In this document: positions 1-5,001 of the stretch, piece after piece | Numbering within the stretch: the first letter of the stretch is position 1 | Layout: each line of letters opens with the position of its first letter | Assembly: GCA_017425725.1 (NCBI GenBank) | Contig: JAFOXU010000159.1 | Span: 1 to 5,927 of the forward strand | Length of the DNA: 5,927 bases | Reading direction: 5' to 3' | From: Alphaproteobacteria bacterium | GTDB taxonomy: Bacteria > Pseudomonadota > Alphaproteobacteria > Rs-D84 | Program-made: the position numbers and the translations under genes | The notes under the pieces: generated by a model | Database searches by the model: none | Told to the model about the DNA's origin: nothing | Seen by the model: only the letters and a program-made list of their open reading frames with translations

Positions 1-250
1 GCAAATCAAAATGTGAACCACTTTTTTCAACGTCTGCAGGCGACAAATTTACCGTTAAACGCTTTGGCGGTAATGACAAATTCAATGCAGACAATACATT
101 ACGTATACGTTCGGCAGATTCCTTGACCGCCCTGTCCGCCAAGCCAATAATGTTAAATTCTGGTTTTGACAAGCCAGACGACAATTGCACCTGAACATCA
201 ATTGGTGTTGCATCCATGCCGTTAAATATGATTGAATTCAAAGATATCAT
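1..250 (-). CDS. comM: ComM/YifB-family Mg-chelatase-like AAA+ protein, N-terminal part (partial)
   Basis: Only the first 83 codons are present; the gene continues past the left edge. The product begins MISLNSIIFNGMDATPIDVQ and contains NIIGLADRAVKESAERIR, then LPPKRLTVNLSPADVEKSGS followed by HFDL. This matches the N-terminal ChlI-like domain of YifB/ComM, whose family pattern is roughly GLPxFxIVGLPDxAVKES...RITVNLAPADxxKxGSxFDLP. Family members are cytoplasmic AAA+ ATPases. ComM has been shown to be a helicase acting in branch migration during natural transformation, but the gene is widespread and does not prove competence here. The Walker motifs lie outside the window. The ATG at 250 gives the usual short lead-in before the conserved core, but no Shine-Dalgarno precedes it, and a TATAAT ends 9 bases upstream. 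A later Met (residue 12) is a less likely start because it would cut conserved sequence. Family assignment is firm; the symbol is by family similarity. Confidence 0.88.
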   Translation of the reverse strand, partial: MISLNSIIFNGMDATPIDVQVQLSSGLSKPEFNIIGLADRAVKESAERIRNVLSALNLSLPPKRLTVNLSPADVEKSGSHFDL

Positions 251-259
251 AATTGGTAT

Positions 260-286
260 ATTATAACTTGAATTAAATTTGCGCAA
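260..286 (-). promoter_or_regulatory. Predicted promoter of the comM/yifB-type gene
   Basis: On the minus strand a -10 TATAAT occupies 265-260, and a -35-like TTGCGC occupies 286-281, again with a 15-base spacer. The expected start of transcription is near 253, only about 3 bases before the ATG at 250. No Shine-Dalgarno could fit, so the mRNA would be leaderless or nearly so. The -35 is weak apart from TTG. Confidence 0.55.
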
Positions 287-294
287 GTTATAAT
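268..294 (+). promoter_or_regulatory. Predicted promoter of lepB-rnc-secG
   Basis: A consensus -10 TATAAT lies at 289-294. A -35-like TTGAAT lies at 268-273, separated by 15 bases, which is shorter than the usual 16-18. Transcription would start near 301. That makes the ATG at 302 almost leaderless and leaves about 20 bases before the ATG at 323, which has a good ribosome binding site. This is a prediction from sequence only. Confidence 0.65.
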
Positions 295-310
295 ATAACC
301 AATGTTATAC

Positions 311-316
311 AAAGGA
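311..316 (+). promoter_or_regulatory. Ribosome binding site that fixes the lepB start
   Basis: AAAGGA lies 6 bases before the ATG at 323. The ATG at 302, in the same frame, has no such site and falls at the predicted transcription start. The start at 323 is therefore preferred, removing seven residues from the longest reading frame. Confidence 0.7.
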
Positions 317-322
317 TTTTAT

Positions 323-1201
323 ATGCCAGCCAAGAATAAAAACGTTGCTCGTGAATGGTTTAATACAATTTTTTATGGTGCATTGATTGCCATCGTTTTT
401 CGCAGTTTTCTGTTAGAACCATTTAATATTCCATCTGGTTCAATGATACCAACACTGCATGTAGGCGATCATATCTTTGTTACCAAGTGGACATATGGAT
501 ATTCCAGATATTCTTTCCCATTCGGGTCTTGGAAATTATGGAACGGGCGTTTTTGGGCAACAGAACCATCTGTGGGTGACGTGGTCGTATTTCGCAATCC
601 TGTCAATCAATCACAGGACTATGTCAAACGTTTAATTGGTGTCCCAGGTGATAAAATTCAAATGCTGAATGGACGTTTACATATAAACGGTAAAATGGTA
701 GAACGTACAGACGAACGACCATATATTGTTGCCACACTGCCAAAATCAATGCGTGGTGTTGGATATTACAAAGACAACATGTCAATCAAAGGTAATAAAA
801 TATGGATTGATAATCAGCCTGCACCATTTAATTATACAATCGAATATAAATCTGATGACTTCTGTCATTTATATTCTGGGGCATGCGGTGTTTTTAAAGC
901 CAAAGAATATACAGAAAAATTACCAAACGGTGTAGAGCACAGTATTGTTGAATTTTCGGACAATGCACCACTGGATAATACGCCTGTGTTTACTGTTCCA
1001 GAAGGTCATCTGTTCTTTATGGGCGACAATCGTGACAACAGTAACGACAGCCGTGCAGACGTCAGTTTTGTCTCTCGTGATAATGTGCTGGGACGTGTTT
1101 GGGGAATTTGGTATTCGCACAATTACTATGCGCCTATGCTGTCTGTTTGGTCATGGGGCAATAAAATGCGTTGGGATAGATTTGGAATGGGTGTTGATTA
1201 A
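323..1201 (+). CDS. lepB: Signal peptidase I (LepB)
   Basis: This 292-residue membrane-bound serine protease removes signal peptides from proteins exported by Sec or Tat. It works by a Ser/Lys dyad, with its active site on the outer face of the inner membrane. A single N-terminal membrane segment (about residues 14-32, FYGALIAIVFRSFLLEPF) precedes box B, PSGSM, whose Ser40 is the nucleophile. The general-base Lys102 is in DYVKRLIGVPGD, and box E is GDNRDNSNDSR at 234-244. A long insert between boxes D and E (about 125-220) carries a Cys pair, C181 and C188, placed like the disulfide loop of E. coli LepB. With one membrane segment it has the topology common outside the enterobacteria. It is the first gene of an operon; the stop is one base from the rnc start. 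Identification is very secure. Confidence 0.97.
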   Translation: MPAKNKNVAREWFNTIFYGALIAIVFRSFLLEPFNIPSGSMIPTLHVGDHIFVTKWTYGYSRYSFPFGSWKLWNGRFWATEPSVGDVVVFRNPVNQSQDYVKRLIGVPGDKIQMLNGRLHINGKMVERTDERPYIVATLPKSMRGVGYYKDNMSIKGNKIWIDNQPAPFNYTIEYKSDDFCHLYSGACGVFKAKEYTEKLPNGVEHSIVEFSDNAPLDNTPVFTVPEGHLFFMGDNRDNSNDSRADVSFVSRDNVLGRVWGIWYSHNYYAPMLSVWSWGNKMRWDRFGMGVD

Positions 1202-1202
1202 A

Positions 1203-1835
1203 ATGAAAAAATTAAATTATGATTTTAAAAATTCTGAACTGTTAGATTTAGCGCTGACACAAAGTGGCGCAAATGCAACAAAGAATAATGAAAGACTGGA
1301 ATTTATTGGGGACCGTGTTTTGGGGCTTAGTGTAGCAGGATTGCTGTACGAAATGTACCCAGATGAAACCGAAGGCGAATTAGCCCGCCGTCATGCTATG
1401 TTGGTATCAACAGAAACATTGGCCGATGTCGCAACAGAACTGGGGCTGAATACGCAAATAAAACACGGCCATATGACTGCCGGCCGTATAAAGCACATCT
1501 TGGCAGATGCGATGGAGGCTGTATTTGGCGCCATCTATCTGGATGGCGGTTTTGACGTGGCACGTGACACAATTGTTGAAATATGGCGTGAATTGGCCGC
1601 CGCAGACGTTGTTGCGCCAAAAGATCCCAAGACCGCCCTACAGGAATTCGTACAACAATTTGATTCTGGAAATTTACCTGTATATGAATATCTGGAACCC
1701 ACAGGCGCATCACATAACCCAACATTTAACGTTCGGGTCAGCGCAATGGGAAAGACAGCAACAGGCAGCGGCACATCAAAAAAATCTGCCAGTATTGCAG
1801 CCGCAGAAGCACTGTTGAAAATACTTGCAATTTAA
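1203..1835 (+). CDS. rnc: Ribonuclease III
   Basis: This 210-residue double-strand-specific endoribonuclease processes rRNA precursors and structured mRNAs as a homodimer. The catalytic domain carries the signature NERLEFIGDRVLGL (E30, E33, D37), then E57 in DETEGELARR, and the metal-binding pair D102 and E105 in ILADAMEA. A C-terminal double-stranded-RNA-binding domain runs from about residue 141 to the end (DPKTALQEFVQQ through ASIAAAEALLKIL). The protein is slightly shorter than E. coli RNase III, with a compact stretch before ILAD and a terse N-terminus. The usual ALTHxS reads ALTQSG. The ATG at 1203 is chosen because MKKLNYDFKNSELLDLALT begins where the family does; a longer in-frame extension from 945 only overlaps lepB and has no homologous character. 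No strong Shine-Dalgarno precedes it, so coupling to lepB translation is likely. lepB-rnc adjacency is known from Rickettsia. Confidence 0.96.
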   Translation: MKKLNYDFKNSELLDLALTQSGANATKNNERLEFIGDRVLGLSVAGLLYEMYPDETEGELARRHAMLVSTETLADVATELGLNTQIKHGHMTAGRIKHILADAMEAVFGAIYLDGGFDVARDTIVEIWRELAAADVVAPKDPKTALQEFVQQFDSGNLPVYEYLEPTGASHNPTFNVRVSAMGKTATGSGTSKKSASIAAAEALLKILAI

Positions 1836-1883
1836 GGTATTCAGATTTAGAATTAGACCAAGAAAAAACACAAAGGAAAAAAA

Positions 1884-2228
1884 ATGTTCTCTATCTTATT
1901 AGTATTATTGGTTATCGTTGCAGTTTTAATGATTGGTATCATCTTGTTACAAAAGTCCGAAGGTTCTGGCATGTCTGGTTCGTCTGCCGCATCAATGTTC
2001 GGTGGTGCATTAACAGGCGCAGCCGCTGGCAACTTTTTAACACGTGCAACCGCATGGTTGGCAACAATATTCTTTGTTCTGTGTGCTGCATTGGCACTGA
2101 TTGCATCCAAAACAGATATGAGCAATCAACAAAGTGACCTGCGTCAGGAAATTGTGCAACAAGAAGCACCTGCACCTGCGACAGAACCTGCACCAGCAGA
2201 AAACACACAACCAACAGAAACAAAATAA
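1884..2228 (+). CDS. secG: Preprotein translocase subunit SecG
   Basis: The 114-residue product is a small inner-membrane subunit of SecYEG that assists SecA-driven translocation. It has two hydrophobic segments, at about residues 2-22 (FSILLVLLVIVAVLMIGIIL) and 52-74. They are joined by the typical Gly/Ser/Ala-rich loop with LLQKSEGSGMSG and the family hallmark AAAGNFLTRATAWLATIFF. The C-terminal tail (about 85-114) is rich in Pro, Ala, Glu and Gln, a common low-complexity ending. AAAGGA at 1872-1877, 6 bases before the ATG, supports the start. It follows rnc by 48 bases with no terminator, so it is probably the last gene of the lepB operon, linking translocation and signal-peptide cleavage in one transcript. 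Confidence 0.95.
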   Translation: MFSILLVLLVIVAVLMIGIILLQKSEGSGMSGSSAASMFGGALTGAAAGNFLTRATAWLATIFFVLCAALALIASKTDMSNQQSDLRQEIVQQEAPAPATEPAPAENTQPTETK

Positions 2229-2229
2229 T

Positions 2230-2256
2230 AATGTCCCAAACGGGACATTTTTTATT
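2230..2256 (+). terminator. Rho-independent terminator after secG
   Basis: The stem AATGTCCC (2230-2237) pairs perfectly with GGGACATT (2242-2249) around an AAAC loop. A T-rich tail follows, TTTTTT at 2248-2253 then ATT. It starts one base after the secG stop and closes the lepB-rnc-secG operon. The opposite strand lacks a comparable T-run next to the stem. Confidence 0.92.
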
Positions 2257-2286
2257 ATATAAATATATATTGCCCTGTATACTATA

Positions 2287-2314
2287 TTGACAAATTGTTA
2301 TTTTAGTGTATGAT
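2287..2314 (+). promoter_or_regulatory. Predicted sigma-70-type promoter of the unknown gene
   Basis: A perfect -35 TTGACA (2287-2292) is followed after 16 bases by TATGAT (2309-2314), one mismatch from consensus; GATAAT at 2312-2317 overlaps it. Transcription would start near 2321. This makes the ATG at 2310, which lies inside the -10, impossible as a start on this transcript and points to the ATG at 2349. Confidence 0.75.
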
Positions 2315-2348
2315 AATATCAATAAAAACAATAATTATTGGTAACAAG

Positions 2349-3236
2349 ATGAAATTCGATACACTGATACAAAATTTTAAGGACTTATTTTCGTTAAAGC
2401 CACGCAAACTAATTGTGCGATACGACACATGTGACGTTGCAATAAATTTACGTAAACAGAACACCCCAGAAATAACATCTCAAACGTTTTATAAACTGAT
2501 GTCACCTGAATTTTCAGTGAAAAACAACCGTGATGAAAGTGGCCTAAAAATAACAACACTGATAGATAAAAAAACAGGCGCCCCTGTGCCTGCATACGTC
2601 GCAGGCATCACCGCTGATATACCAGGTACAGAAAATTACTGTATCATGGTCGAAGATGCCACAGGCGAAATGTCTGTGAATAATAAACATTATAAAATTG
2701 TGGGCAGCACTTATTTTTGTATAAACAAAGATAAAAAAATGATAACCCCTAAATTTGATATAACTGTTATAAAAGGGCAATTGTACGAGAAAGTATGCGC
2801 ATACATGAAATCCACGGGCAACAGCAATTATGCCGGAATTGGAACACGACTGCATCAAATACGTGTCGAACGAATGTTGCAAGAAAATTTAGGGAATGTA
2901 CAAATTGTTGCCGAAGGAAACTCGTTCCCGTTTCATTATTCAATGGGATACAGATTGATACCAACCACACGACCAATCGAAGATTGTATACAAATCGCAC
3001 ACGAATTTGCACACTGGAACCACAAAACACCACAAGAAAACCTGCAATACCTGCATGCAAAACAGCAAGACGGCAAATATATTATTGATTGGTCTGCAAC
3101 ACTGGAAGATTTCTTGTGCGATTATTACCGAGGCGGCGGTGCGCCACTGGATGATTTTTTACCAAATATGTATTTAAATAAATCATCGGTAAACCAATGG
3201 ATTACCATGATTCAAAAGCAACCAATTTTATATTAA
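2349..3236 (+). CDS. Uncharacterised protein with GNAT-like segment and HEFAH motif
   Basis: I do not recognise this 295-residue protein as a named family. It has no signal peptide or membrane segment, so it is probably cytoplasmic. The N-terminal half (about 1-150) is a mixed, beta-rich region without a recognised motif. Residues 161-203 (YAGIGTRLHQIRVERM, then VQIVAEGNSFPFHYSMGYRL) look like the acetyl-CoA-binding core of a GNAT acetyltransferase: GIGTRL resembles the pyrophosphate loop, and the stretch ending FHYSMGYR resembles the typical FYxxxGFR. Just after it comes QIAHEFAHW (H218, E219, H222), which fits the zinc-metalloprotease HExxH pattern, with TLEDF (E253) downstream as a possible third ligand. 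Either resemblance could be chance; the GNAT one is stronger. The start at 2349 is chosen because the upstream ATG at 2310 lies in the promoter; the ribosome site (GGTAAC) is weak. It has its own promoter and terminator, so it is a single-gene unit. Confidence 0.8.
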   Translation: MKFDTLIQNFKDLFSLKPRKLIVRYDTCDVAINLRKQNTPEITSQTFYKLMSPEFSVKNNRDESGLKITTLIDKKTGAPVPAYVAGITADIPGTENYCIMVEDATGEMSVNNKHYKIVGSTYFCINKDKKMITPKFDITVIKGQLYEKVCAYMKSTGNSNYAGIGTRLHQIRVERMLQENLGNVQIVAEGNSFPFHYSMGYRLIPTTRPIEDCIQIAHEFAHWNHKTPQENLQYLHAKQQDGKYIIDWSATLEDFLCDYYRGGGAPLDDFLPNMYLNKSSVNQWITMIQKQPILY

Positions 3237-3238
3237 AA

Positions 3239-3265
3239 ACACCGCACAAGGCGGTGTCTTTTGTT
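3239..3265. terminator. Bidirectional terminator between the unknown gene and tRNA-Arg
   Basis: ACACCGC (3239-3245) pairs perfectly with GCGGTGT (3251-3257) around a 5-base loop. Reading plus, the stem is followed by CTTTTGTT. Reading minus, it is followed by TTTTTAAT, the better tail. It lies 2 bases after the stop of the plus-strand gene and a few bases past the 3' end of the minus-strand tRNA, so it can end both converging transcripts. Confidence 0.85.
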
Positions 3266-3270
3266 AATTC

Positions 3271-3347
3271 TGGCGCATCCAGAAGGATTCGAACCCTCAG
3301 TCTTCTGATCCGTAGTCAGATGCTTTATCCAGTTAAGCTATGGATGC
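3271..3347 (-). tRNA. tRNA-Arg (anticodon ACG)
   Basis: The 77-base minus-strand gene folds as a full cloverleaf. The acceptor stem GCATCCA pairs with TGGATGC, followed by G and an encoded CCA. The D-arm is GCTT with AAGC around AACTGGATA. The anticodon stem TCTGA pairs with TCAGA around the loop CTACGGA, giving anticodon ACG at 3313-3311. The T-arm is GAGGG with CCTTC (one G-T pair) around TTCGAAT. In bacteria this tRNA has A34 deaminated to inosine by TadA and reads CGU, CGC and CGA. It lies 54 bases downstream of tdk on the same strand and upstream of the bidirectional terminator. Confidence 0.96.
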
Positions 3348-3358
3348 AACGGTCTTAT

Positions 3359-3386
3359 ATTTTATATCATTTTATTCAGATTGCAA
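3359..3386 (-). promoter_or_regulatory. Possible promoter of tRNA-Arg
   Basis: On the minus strand TTGCAA (3386-3381) and TAAAAT (3364-3359) are 16 bases apart and would start transcription near 3352, just ahead of the mature tRNA 5' end. The region is A+T-rich, so chance matches are likely. No terminator separates tdk from the tRNA, so read-through from htpX-tdk is an alternative source. Confidence 0.4.
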
Positions 3387-3401
3387 GAAAAAATAATACT
3401 T

Positions 3402-3980
3402 TTATCGTTTTTTTTCATTTTCATGATACATCTGATTAAAATGTTGCCGACAAACAGACTTGTAATTACTGTCGCCCAGGGCAAACTGGTCGCCTGCACG
3501 TATAACATTACCATTAGAATCAAAACGCAGATGATGGGTTGCCAACTTCATACATCCGTTGATTTGACACGATGATTCCATACGGTGCAATTTTGCCCCA
3601 ACCTCAATAAGGCGTTGTGATGCAGGAAACATATGTTCATTACTGTCAACCATCAAACCATAACACATTACAATCTTGTTTTGTTCATCTGCAATTTTGA
3701 CCAGTTTATCAATATCTGCTGGGGAAAAGAATTGCACTTCGTCAACCAAGATTAATTTTGTATCTGAACGTGGGGTATAATTCTGCAAATTCGGCATTGC
3801 ATTTGCATCCCATGACAACCCAATCCGAGATACTATCTTGTCATCAGCAAACCTGTTATCAAAAGACGGCTTGATAACCTCGGTCTGGTTTTTGTTTTGC
3901 GTAAAGTTATGTGCATTTATTACCAATGCCGCTGATTTAGAACTGCTCATAACACCATAATGAAAATGCAGATTTGCCAT
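3402..3980 (-). CDS. tdk: Thymidine kinase (TK1-like, type II)
   Basis: This 192-residue cytoplasmic enzyme phosphorylates thymidine to dTMP with ATP in pyrimidine salvage. It opens with the beta-strand and P-loop LHFHYGVMSSSKSAALV (about 4-20). KIVSRIGLS is shared with E. coli Tdk, and LILVDEVQFF carries the Walker B Asp and the catalytic Glu. CYGLMVDSNEHMFPASQ corresponds to the family's CYGLRTDFxxxxFxxS. The lasso-domain zinc site appears as SSCQINGCMKLATHHLRF with VCRQHF near the end. Two oddities: the usual Gly before the P-loop Lys is Ser (SSKS), and the first Cys pair is spaced C-x4-C rather than C-x2-C. Length is slightly below E. coli's 205. A strong purine-rich ribosome site (AAAGGAAAGGG, complement of 3986-3996) precedes the ATG at 3980. 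It lies 28 bases after htpX, so the two are probably co-transcribed. Confidence 0.93.
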   Translation of the reverse strand: MANLHFHYGVMSSSKSAALVINAHNFTQNKNQTEVIKPSFDNRFADDKIVSRIGLSWDANAMPNLQNYTPRSDTKLILVDEVQFFSPADIDKLVKIADEQNKIVMCYGLMVDSNEHMFPASQRLIEVGAKLHRMESSCQINGCMKLATHHLRFDSNGNVIRAGDQFALGDSNYKSVCRQHFNQMYHENEKKR

Positions 3981-4008
3981 TTGTTACCCTTTCCTTTCTT
4001 GATTATTT

Positions 4009-4953
4009 TTATTTAATTGTCATTGATTCCAGACGTTGGATACGTTTTTCAACAGGCGGATGCGTCGCCATTAATTCAGACACAAACTGATTTGTTCGTG
4101 ACGGGTTTGCAATACAAACAGCCGCCATAGATTTTATATTATCCATTGATTCAACACGTGAATCCGTGCTTATTTTTTTCAGTGCGCTGGCCAATGCGTT
4201 TGGGTTACGTGTTATAAATGCACCTGTGGAATCTGCGGCATATTCACGATTTCTGGACACAGCCATGCGCAACAACGGTGTAACAAATGAATTAAAGACA
4301 GCAAACGCCAGCCACACCATCATCAATACAGCACCGCTGTTGCCATGATTGTCATTATCAGAAGTACTGTGATTACCATAAACAACGCTGCGGTACAATA
4401 TATCTGCAATAAATACAGTAACCCCAACGCCTGTTATCAATAACATATCCAATCTGATATCACGGTTGCCGATATGCGCCATTTCGTGCGCAATTACACC
4501 AGACAGTTCCTGACGGTCCAGTTTTTTAATAATTCCACTGGTTAATGCCACAGACGCATCACGTGGATTGCGCCCTGTTGCGAATGCGTTTAATGAACTG
4601 TCATTTATAATGTACACACGTGGCATCGGCAGGCCGGCCGCCAGCGCAACATTTTCAACTGTTCTAAAAATTTCACGATATTCTTTGTTATCTGGTTGTA
4701 TTTCATGCGCACCGGCCGCCCCCAGCATCATCGAATCACCAAACGCCCACGATATCAGCATCCATATCGCACAGATAATAATTGTAGGAATCGCAACAGA
4801 AATCGTTGTGTTAATCGCAGATTCAAGTGGCGATACAATCCACACAAATAAAAATATTAACGCAATAAAGAACAGTGGAAACAGTGCCACAAGAATCCAC
4901 GTTTTTATATTATTACTGCGAATATGGTCATAAACAGTCTGTATATTTTTCAT
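4009..4953 (-). CDS. htpX: Membrane zinc metalloprotease HtpX (M48 family)
   Basis: This 314-residue inner-membrane endopeptidase degrades damaged or misfolded membrane proteins, alongside FtsH. Two N-terminal membrane segments (about 17-40 and 48-70) precede the soluble part. The zinc site is HEMAH (H156, E157, H160) in LSGVIAHEMAHIGNRD, and the third ligand is Glu237 in SRNREYAADSTGA. Both patterns are typical of M48B. LNAFATGRNPRDASVALTSG at about 121-140 and ATHPPVEKRIQRL near the C-terminus are further HtpX hallmarks. A second hydrophobic pair lies at about 166-190 and 208-229, linked by a polar loop rich in His, Asn, Asp and Ser (193-206). AAGAAGG (complement of 4961-4967) stands 7 bases before the ATG at 4953. 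In many bacteria htpX responds to heat or envelope stress; I see no clear heat-shock promoter in the short gap to the divergent neighbour. First gene of the minus-strand group htpX-tdk-tRNA. Confidence 0.96.
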   Translation of the reverse strand: MKNIQTVYDHIRSNNIKTWILVALFPLFFIALIFLFVWIVSPLESAINTTISVAIPTIIICAIWMLISWAFGDSMMLGAAGAHEIQPDNKEYREIFRTVENVALAAGLPMPRVYIINDSSLNAFATGRNPRDASVALTSGIIKKLDRQELSGVIAHEMAHIGNRDIRLDMLLITGVGVTVFIADILYRSVVYGNHSTSDNDNHGNSGAVLMMVWLAFAVFNSFVTPLLRMAVSRNREYAADSTGAFITRNPNALASALKKISTDSRVESMDNIKSMAAVCIANPSRTNQFVSELMATHPPVEKRIQRLESMTIK

Positions 4954-4960
4954 AAATAAA

Positions 4961-4967
4961 CCTTCTT
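4961..4967 (-). promoter_or_regulatory. Ribosome binding site of htpX
   Basis: On the minus strand AAGAAGG lies 7 bases upstream of the ATG at 4953. No other ATG nearby competes, and MKNIQTVYDHIRSNNIKTW leads directly into the first membrane segment. Confidence 0.65.
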
Positions 4968-5001
4968 ATATGTATCAATAGCAGAAAAAAAGAATTTAGT
5001 C

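Larger units (their letters stand above)
251..303. repeat. Inverted repeat spanning the yifB-lepB divergent promoter
   Basis: The left arm at 251-270 ends TATTATAACTTG and the right arm at 284-303 begins CAAGTTATAATATA. The innermost 14 bases pair perfectly; after one extra A in the right arm, five further bases (CCAAT against ATTGG) pair as well. The 13-base spacer at 271-283 is A+T-rich. The symmetry places a TATAAT in each arm, pointing outwards. Beside each lies a CTTG that starts the -35 of the opposite promoter. The repeat therefore looks like the promoter pair itself, possibly doubling as an operator, rather than a terminator, since it lies between two gene starts. Confidence 0.75.

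Noticed and set aside
302..322. Seven-residue longer LepB start (MLYKGFY)
   Set aside because: It lies at the predicted transcription start without a ribosome site; AAAGGA stands correctly spaced before the ATG at 323.
945..1202. In-frame upstream extension of RNase III by 86 residues
   Set aside because: It overlaps lepB in another frame, has no RNase III character, and the family begins at about the ATG at 1203.
2257..2286. A+T-rich tract after the secG terminator as a possible origin or attachment site
   Set aside because: No repeats, DnaA-box-like words or integrase gene; it is explained as the upstream part of a promoter region.
3271..3347. tRNA-Arg as an integration site for a mobile element
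   Set aside because: No integrase, no partial tRNA repeat elsewhere in the window, and both flanks carry ordinary genes.
4166..4933. Plus-strand reading frames inside htpX
   Set aside because: htpX has all M48 hallmarks across this span; these frames are shadows with no motif or ribosome site.
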